From: Breviolum minutum Mf 1.05b.01
Lineage: Eukaryota > Sar > Dinophyceae > Suessiales > Symbiodiniaceae
Direction: 5' to 3'
Assembly: GCA_000507305.1 (NCBI GenBank)
Contig: DF239223.1
Coordinates: forward strand, 224,321-288,320
DNA: 64,000 nt
Positions 57,112-64,000 of the stretch are shown piece after piece. The notes under the pieces are model-generated. The model was given only the letters and a program-made list of their open reading frames with translations. It was not told the origin of the DNA and made no database searches. A program made the position numbers and the translations under genes. Every line of letters starts with the position of its first letter. Within the stretch, counting starts at the first letter, position 1.

Positions 57112-60100
57112 CGACGAACAAAGGACAAAGAGAAATAATACGACGCGAGGACAAGGAGAGAGGCCATTCCTTTGCGTCTGTTTGATTTTTCTTCGGGTGG
57201 TGGAAAGGTTTTGTGAGGCCCGCACGTGCTCGAGTTGGCCAATTGCCAGCAAAAGTGACTTCGTACCTTAGACTGTGACAGCAGGCGCGGCCCAGCTCAA
57301 AGTGCAGTGCAACAGTGGCAACAAGATCGTATACGCTTTTAATCTGCCAAAAAATCTCTGTCCTCTCTCTTTCCATCGTCCTCTCCATGGGCTAAACAAT
57401 TTATGGATATGAAAAGGCAAGGAGCTATGTCTTTCTAATTGCCGAACACAATCAGTTAAAGTGAAAGAAATGAATTCTCTGACACCTGTTTCCAAGCCAG
57501 AAGGAATCAAGCCTCAAGATTCAAAAGCACTCCCCGCGTACAAATGCTAAGCCAAGTCTTGAACATCCAAAACCCAAGATTTCCCAAAATTATACCAGCA
57601 TAGACCCCAGATAGCAAAAACCAATTTTTGTGTGGCATCAATGTGGAGGATAATGTTACGTCTGAAAGAAGCTCAAGGCAGCTTTTCTGGATGCCTTTTC
57701 TGGATGCCATTGCTGTGTAAGGTGCCATGGGCACCCTGCAATGGCACCACGTCCACCCCCAAAGTTGGTCGTCCCTCCCGCCCAGCCGTAGCACACTACA
57801 ATGGCACCCTGCAATGGCACCACGTCCACTCCCCCAAAGTTGCCCACTCCCCCAAAGTTGGTCGTCACCCTCCCCCATACCACACTACTCCCCTCCCCCC
57901 ACCATAGCACACTACAATGGCACACTGCAATGGCAGCCAGCAATGGCACCACGTCCCCTCCAGTTGGTCGTCACCCTCCCCCCCAACCATAGCACACTAC
58001 CAATGGCACGCTACGACTACGATGGCACCCAGCAATGGCACCACGTCCACTCCCCTAAAGTTGGTCGTCACCCTCCCCCCCAACCATAGCACACTACAAT
58101 GGCAGCCTACAATGGCACCCGCCTGGTGCCACGTCCAATCCGCCAAAGTGGTTCGTCGCCCTCCCCCCTTTTTGGAAGTAAGAACCCCTATAGCTATCGC
58201 TATCTGGGGAATAAAACATTTTTTAGATACCCCCTTCACGTAGCCCTGCTTGCTTCACTTCACAAACGCGCTCAAGTTGAAGCAGCGGTTCCACACAGGA
58301 ACTTTCTTCCAGCCAAAATGGCGAGACCGTTGCAGCTGCACATGCACCCTAGATGAATAATACCATTGCACAAATAGCAATTTTCGGGAGTGGTCGTTAT
58401 TCTTAAGGATCTCGCCCTGAGAATGTCCCAAACCTTGAAAAGTTGCCACACGCACAAAGTATTTGACCCTTCCGCCTCTTGCAAATCTGTATCGGAAGTC
58501 AAGGCACGGCCCTCCCCTTCAAGTTGCAGTTAAATATTTTCCCTCGTAGCGGGTCGAGCGGTTAGAACATCTATAGTGCCGATTTCACGTCTGAACTTGG
58601 CACGCTCCCTTTGTCTGCAGCCCCTGCTCGTGACCTTGGCATTCTTGACGAAGGGGCTCGGCCTATCCGATGATCTGGTTGAGACTGCGATGCAATTGGC
58701 CGGAACTTGACTTGACCTTCCATGGGACTGACACTGAAGCGCAACTAAAGAATCAACGAGACGAGGTGTACAAAACGACACCCTCACACGTCTTTCTCCT
58801 TGCAACCTCTCCGAGTGGATCACGCCGACGCCGAACCAGCAAGATGTGAATTACTAGAGGAGGTTTGGTGGATAACCTCCTGCACCACCACTGACATGAT
58901 TTCATACCACGTTCAAAGAATTGCCAATGCGCCAATGCCTGATGTTAAGGGACTCTTTGCCTATCTGTTGGCTCTTGCTCAGACAGAATGCTATGTCATC
59001 CAAAGGGAAGAAAGTCCATGATGACCTCCTTTTATCTGGCAACCTGGCAGTGTTGTTGTAAGCCTACAAGTAATGTCTTGCAAAATGCTCCAACCCAGTA
59101 GCCCCTGCTTCAAATGCTAATCGAGCAGGTGGAGGTCCAAATGCAGATGTAGGATGGGGTTCCTTCAGGGCTTAGAGGCGGTGGCGCAGCAACCACCGCT
59201 TTAATTCATTCTCACCAGCTTTGCGTGGTTCGATTCGGTCTCTTGGTGGAGCCCCCTCCGAGGCTCTGAAATTTTTGGGGGCTATGCAAAAAAAAAACTG
59301 GCGGAGGAATGCTCCTTCATCCAATAAAATAAGAAGCAAGGGTTGGGGTAGGGGGAGGTGGTTTGAAAATTTTCAGCCCCGAAGATGCACAAAAGGAGGT
59401 GGTTTGAGAAACGGGGGCAGATTTCTCAAACCACCCCCTAGCTAGTTGGTGTGACTGGGGTCGCAGGCTCAAATCCCATGAAGGGCTTTTTCGTGGGAAA
59501 CTAAGCCAGGGGAGCCTCCCAAATTGTAGTTGAATTAGGTGTCTCATCCCACAACTCGCTGGAAAACTAACCTGCAATCTGGAACTTCTGCTTCCAAAAA
59601 AAAATGAATAAAAATGATGCCTTCAAGATGAACCAGACAAATTCTTCTGCCAGGAAATATGCGGAGATTGGTTCAAAGCACACTCTTGCTTGAAAATCCT
59701 TCAACATCCTCCAGCTGCCTTCCAAAAATGTAAGGCAAGATGAAACACACCTATAAAAAGATAAATATAGGTACTGTAAACCATCGCGTACAGTGCAGGG
59801 TCCCCAGATTGCATGTTGGGCCCTATCACCCCTATCAATTCTGCAGTTCAATAATTTGTGGATCCTTTGACCTCTTCCTCAAGCAATTCTGATGGCCTGA
59901 GTTCAGCCAAGCTGCATGGTGTACATTGCCCTATAAGCTGTTCCTTGGACGGAATAGCTTAGAAAGAGGGGAACAGATGCACTTCGTCATACAGAAAATT
60001 CAGCAAGTGCCACCATTCATCACTTCAATCCCTTTTGCTTGAAGGGCGTTAGGAGAATCTGAGGGATGTTCTTATTATCTTAGTCTAGTCGTCAAACTCA

Positions 60101-62096
60101 AACAAGATATAAATCCATGCCCAAGGATCCATAGTACATCCACACCCACAAACGTGCTTCCATCGGCTTCTCTGAGTCTGTGATGAAATCTTGCAGCCTG
60201 GTTGTCAAGGCGCGATGGCAAATCATCCTGTGAACTCATGTCTCGAAAGCATGTATCGCCAACTTCGATGTGAATTGTAATGTACATATAATACATGCAA
60301 TATTTTACAATACTGTATATTTTACATATGTAGGCAAGGTGGAGTGCTGGAGTGCAAGGCCTGATCAAGAAAATTGCCACGTAACTATGTTGGGTTCCAA
60401 AAAGAGCCTGGTACAGTCTTAGCCTCCTAGTAATGCTAGTAAGATGTTTTCTTCCGGAATGCAGTACAGTATGTACTATGTACCATGCAAAACTGTCTGC
60501 ACAATCCTGAGCAACCATATGGATGCATATAATGGGGGTCAGCCAAACTTCATAATCTGTTGAAGTGCATGATAGAACTTCGTGTACCTTCGCAACTCTC
60601 TTGTTTGCAAGCCATGGGACAAATTGCTCATAACCAAGCTGCCCATCAACATGCCTGGCGCTTCTGCGGGCTTTTGCAGCACAAAAACAAGTGGGACAAA
60701 TCACCAGCTCCAAAAAGTGAGGTTAGTTCCTTTTGCCAGGCGGCTTTATCTTGAAAGTCTGTAATCTGTAGACATCGAAATCCAAACCATCCAAAATTAG
60801 ACAACTTGCCTGTAACGGTGGTCACAGAACAGGTGCCAAATACATGACATTTACATACATTTACTACATTTTACCACCCTGATCCCTCATCTGCTCGGTT
60901 CAATTGAGCAATGAAACCATGACACAAAATCAGCCGAGCATCAAATTCCCAGCAATGCCATTGACCACGCTAGAGAAGGAAGGAATGATGAGCAGGCTTG
61001 GACCAAGAGCCGTAAACCTGCTCAGGTCACAGTGAACGATGGAGAGAATCCTTGCTAATCTTTGTGGCAAATAGTTCCTTCAAAATCGTGTAAACACGTT
61101 CAAAACAAAATGTCAGCACATGGTGACATGGTTTTTTTCGATGTCCATTCCAAGCCCTAGGCATGGAAACTGCATCTTTAAAAAAAAAAACTTCCGGGGT
61201 GGATATTTGCCAATGACAAAAAAACCCTCAGCCTCGGAAAAGCTTCAGAGTTCTCATCAAGCGCACCGCGCGAGCCTGAGGCAGAAGGGCTCAGCTGTTC
61301 CCGTTGAAAAACGGCACAGCTGGGCACCGCAAAACTATCAATCTGCCACTAAGTCGTCACTACATTTATACAAACGTCATACGAACAAAGTCATCTCTCT
61401 AAATCTCTCAAGTTGAAAGTCAATCAAATTGGACGAAATGCCCTAAATGCCCAGGGGAATTGACCAATCTCCAGCTCAAGACGTAGGCTCTATTCGTCAT
61501 GACGAGAGGCCAACTTGCCAAGTCGGAGTAGCCGCAAGATATCGATGTTGGCTGACATGCCAGCTAGAGGTGACAGAATATAGAGGTCCACAATGGGAAG
61601 TATTACAAGGAAGGTGTCCTCGGCGCTTGGGCTTTTTTTGTTGGATCTGAAAAACTTGGAATCTGCTGGAAACCCAAACATCCAGCGAAGTATATTTCTA
61701 AATGTGTTTAATTCTAGAATTGGAAAGAATGGGTCACAGGTCCAAGAAATGATACCATGAGCCAGTCAGCCCAGTCATGAGTCGTCTAAAAGCTGGACTT
61801 ATTGGACAAGTGGCACCAATATTCACGAGCTTCGTGAAATATCTACACCTGCAAATCGCTGCAAAGTGGCGGGTGAGGCAATGGGAGGAAAAACTCTGGC
61901 GGCTTTGTTGTCCCAAAAGACAGGATGCTACAAAGCCACATGGCGGAACTTTGATCAAATTTTACTTTCCTTCGATGAGGTCATAGTACTCTTCATGTGC
62001 TGCCATTCTCTGCCCCTGTTTTTTGTTCAGCCTTGTAGCACGCGCTCGCAGCGCCAGCTCAGCAGCAAAAATCCATGTGAACACATGTTCCAAAAC
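55657..62096 (-). CDS. Voltage-gated cation channel with C-terminal EF hands (incomplete model)
   Basis: Predicted membrane ion channel of the 6-TM Na+/Ca2+ family gated by voltage and Ca2+. Supported exons: from 62096 to about 61970 (S2: VLEHVFTWIFAAELALRARA), about 61500-61640 (S3/S4: VDLYILSPLAGMSANIDILR, then LLRLGK), 56670-56743 (S6: YAIFFIIYVTFIVFA), 56308-56428 (VIRIITAVFLRETLEAANND, then MVQERLLQNARYVKKLEG), from 56162 to about 56100 (EF hand 1: AAMDDSGDGVLTEDEM, full loop D-x-S-x-D-x-V-x-T-x-x-E), from about 56040 to 55915 (QRVQAYLQSLDLDVAEGQAL) and 55657-55787 (EF hand 2: GEGMVTYEDFIDGILRCKGP; stop TAG). The S6-to-EF junctions agree in phase; two use GC donors. S1, S5 and the pore with its selectivity filter were not found. 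Coding-like pieces at about 60930-61005, 60560-60705, 60120-60240, 59630-59740 and 58390-58530 may be further exons or a second gene. The S2-S4 and S6-EF parts could belong to two neighbouring channel genes. Confidence 0.7.
57002..57111 (+). repeat. ACACAAAACCA units passing into (CAA)n
   Basis: About three copies of an 11-base ACACAAAACCA unit (57010-57045) run into about 22 CAA triplets. It lies upstream of the S6 exon of the channel gene, presumably in an intron. It gives artificial poly-Asn and poly-Val frames. Confidence 0.95.
57722..58175 (+). repeat. C-rich minisatellite, 4-5 degenerate copies
   Basis: Unit of about 85-110 bases built from AATGGCACCACGTCCACTCC, CCAAAGTTGGTCGTCACCCT, a CCCCCC run and CCATAGCACACTACAATGGC. 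Copies start near 57738, 57810, 57942 and 58038, with a shorter one at 58115. Copies differ by internal deletions and small expansions of CAATGGCA. It lies in a presumed channel-gene intron and has no conserved frame. Confidence 0.88.
59398..59435. repeat. 14-base-pair hairpin with extra copy of its arm
   Basis: GGTGGTTTGAGAAA (59398-59411), a 10-base loop, then TTTCTCAAACCACC (59422-59435). A further GGAGGTGGTTTGA lies at 59354-59366. Another inverted pair, GCGGTGG/CCACCGC, lies near 59177-59200. Confidence 0.85.
59440..59480 (+). other. tRNA-like fragment (A-box and B-box resemblance)
   Basis: TAGCTAGTTGGT resembles a Pol III A box and GCAGGCTCAAATCCC a B box (T arm), but only about 15 bases separate them and no cloverleaf can be drawn. 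It could be a decayed tRNA or the head of a tRNA-derived short interspersed element; it may be chance. Confidence 0.25.
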
Positions 62097-62539
62097 CTTG
62101 GCTTCACAACTCGAGGGGCCTTGAATCCACCGAGGCTTCGCACTCTTGGTGAACTTTCGACGAGCCAAGAAACAGGGAAGACTGCGCTGTCTGCGCAGTG
62201 CCATGTGACATGCACGTTGATGGTTTCCTTGGACAGATGTATACTCTAATCGGTGGGGTTGGGATATGCATAGAGGGATGAGTTACGAGTACTGAATATT
62301 GCCTGCTTACACCAAGTGACGGAAGGTGCAGCAGTGAAACACATGGACCCACAAGTCGAGAACGCAGCGGGGGAAATGAAAAGACGCAGTGACATAGTGA
62401 CACCAAGAACGATCAAACGTGTTCAAAATCTAATACCCGGAATGGTAAGAGACCATTCTTCTCGTGCCAAGGGGCTCCAGATTGGTTTCCAATGCATTCC
62501 AGCTCCACTGCCATGGCGAGGGCATTCCTGAAAAATGGC

Positions 62540-62830
62540 TAGCCGCTCAGGTTGTGCATTGTCAATGGATTTAAGATACATCAAGCAGCTTAAAAAGCGT
62601 TTGCCACATCCCAAATCTGCTAAACCTGATGTGAAAATCGTTTCAACCATTGCGAACCAAGGGTCAGAAGAACCAAAAAGCCCATTACGCAGTCCAACCA
62701 AGAGTGTTCTGCCTTGGCATGAACTACATGGGAACTCAACGGAATTTGGTGCACGCTTGGACGTGAATGAGGGTGAGAGGTTAAGCCTGTCATATCCTGC
62801 CTGTAGTCTCAATACTCCCGGAAATTCCTG
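62540..62830 (+). CDS. Long open stretch, strand unresolved
   Basis: A plus frame (QLKKRLPHPKSAKPDVKIVS, then KSPLRSPTKSVLPWHELHGN) and a minus frame (GSSDPWFAMVETIFTSGLAD) are both open for more than 90 codons. The minus choice would place it upstream of the channel gene. No decision. Confidence 0.27.
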
Positions 62831-63079
62831 TCAAAGTTGCAGTGCCCGTGCAAATCTCTGCTGTACTCTTATCTGTCGGTACCCCTCTTGCTGCTCAGGA
62901 TCCATTGTACCAATGACCGACGCAATCTTGTCGTGCATTTCTGCTGACTGCAAATTGTCGTGAGTATTTGACATCTCTTGCTGCCTGAGGAGCACTCATG
63001 TCAAAGCATCGATGAGCTCTTCATGAATGTTACTGTGTGAGTTTTGGTCAACTCTGCGTGCCAATCTCTGTGTCGCTAG

Positions 63080-63290
63080 CTCTCTCTGGCATCCGTGTGG
63101 AAGCACAACAAGCTCTTAAGACGTCCAGGACTAAAATACCGCGCAAGATGACTCTTGGGAGTGTCCAGGTTTTCTAGGAAACCCGGCTTCACGCTCACGG
63201 ATTTCCGCCCGGCAGCCAAGACTTTCTGAAGGTTGGTGGAGTTTTGGGCGTGATTGCCTGGTTGATGCCTGCAGCTGCCACACACTGACT
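63080..63290 (-). CDS. Probable exon, unnamed
   Basis: The minus frame reads NLQKVLAAGRKSVSVKPGFL and then TPKSHLARYFSPGRLKSLLC. Protein-like and better than the alternatives. No family was recognised. If the channel gene starts near 62.1 kb, this belongs to the next gene upstream. Confidence 0.36.
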
Positions 63291-63613
63291 CTCTATGATT
63301 TCACTGTTACCGCCACACCTTTCTCTGTCATCGCAAGTCCTTTCTCTTTCACACCAAGTTGCACTTCATTTTCCGATGATGCTGGCGATATCGATTGTAC
63401 GTACGGCGAGGCGACCTGCGAACGGTCGTGCCGGAGTTATAAGCATTTGCAGTTCAACCCCCAGCTAATCCCTAGAAAGAAAAGAAACGCCATGATATTC
63501 CACCATCATTGATTAGTTTTTGTAAACGAAGCCATGTTTGTAGTGGTTGTTGCTGTCGTCGTCATTGTCTTTGTCTTGGTCTTTGCCTTTGCCGTTGTCC
63601 TCGTTGTTGTCCA

Positions 63614-63930
<317 letters not shown>

Positions 63931-64000
63931 CCGTTGTTCCCTCCGACCCTCGTTCGCGCGCATTTTTTCAGACGTACTCCCCAATGGAAATCGGGTGTTT

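Noticed and set aside
56831..57271. Plus-strand frame with poly-Asn, and the overlapping minus-strand poly-Val frame
   Set aside because: Both come from the CAA tract; the supported channel exons lie beside it in another frame.
57632..58243. Several overlapping open frames of 90-120 codons
   Set aside because: They are translations of the C-rich minisatellite; repeated HHVH/SWSS text changes frame between copies.
58545..58600. GTCGAGCGGTTAGAAC as the D arm of a tRNA
   Set aside because: No anticodon arm or T-arm motif follows at the right distance.

Overview
The window reads as nuclear DNA of a dinoflagellate, most likely of the symbiodiniacean type; this is an inference from gene structure, not a database match. 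Genes are broken into short exons (about 40-200 bases) separated by introns of about 80-250 bases or more. Where homology fixes the reading frame, several introns start with GC, and one apparently with GA, instead of GT, and most acceptors read AG|G. Nearly all recognisable genes lie on the minus strand, as in the one-directional gene runs of dinoflagellates. Introns and spacers are AT-rich and full of microsatellites. I saw no rRNA, complete tRNA, spliced-leader gene, CRISPR array or bacterial-type operon.

Four genes are recognised with fair to high confidence, all on the minus strand. (1) A flavin-dependent amine oxidase (LSD1/polyamine-oxidase fold) at about 2.7-7.3 kb, with most exons placed to the base. 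(2) The C-terminal half of an LTA-synthase-like sulfatase at about 20.9-21.9 kb. (3) The intraflagellar-transport protein IFT70/TTC30/DYF-1 at 32,914-34,857, a single uninterrupted 647-codon frame. (4) A voltage-gated cation channel with C-terminal EF hands, whose pieces run from about 62.1 kb (S2) through 61.5 kb (S3/S4) to 55.66 kb (S6, EF hands, stop). Two long coiled-coil genes (23.65-25.3 kb and 35.26-41.4 kb) and many unnamed exon runs fill the rest, for example 0.4-1.0, 11.5-12.1, 15.55-16.64, 26.0-28.2, 29.4-32.9, 42.0-44.5 and 45.9-51.1 kb.

A few exon-like frames lie on the plus strand (7.5-8.2, 23.2-23.5, 43.2-43.4, 45.4, 54.1-54.4 kb). The stretches 3.1-4.2, 12.1-12.6, 18.7-20.0, 22.0-22.8, 51.1-52.6 and 53.34-53.78 kb hold little beyond AT-rich or repetitive spacer. 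Repeats include a 120-base foldback element, a G-rich 82-base duplication, a C-rich minisatellite, three long CAA/TTG tracts in the channel-gene region and a hairpin next to a tRNA-like fragment. There is one undetermined base at 19,088. Exon edges given with 'about' are my reading and may be off by tens of bases.
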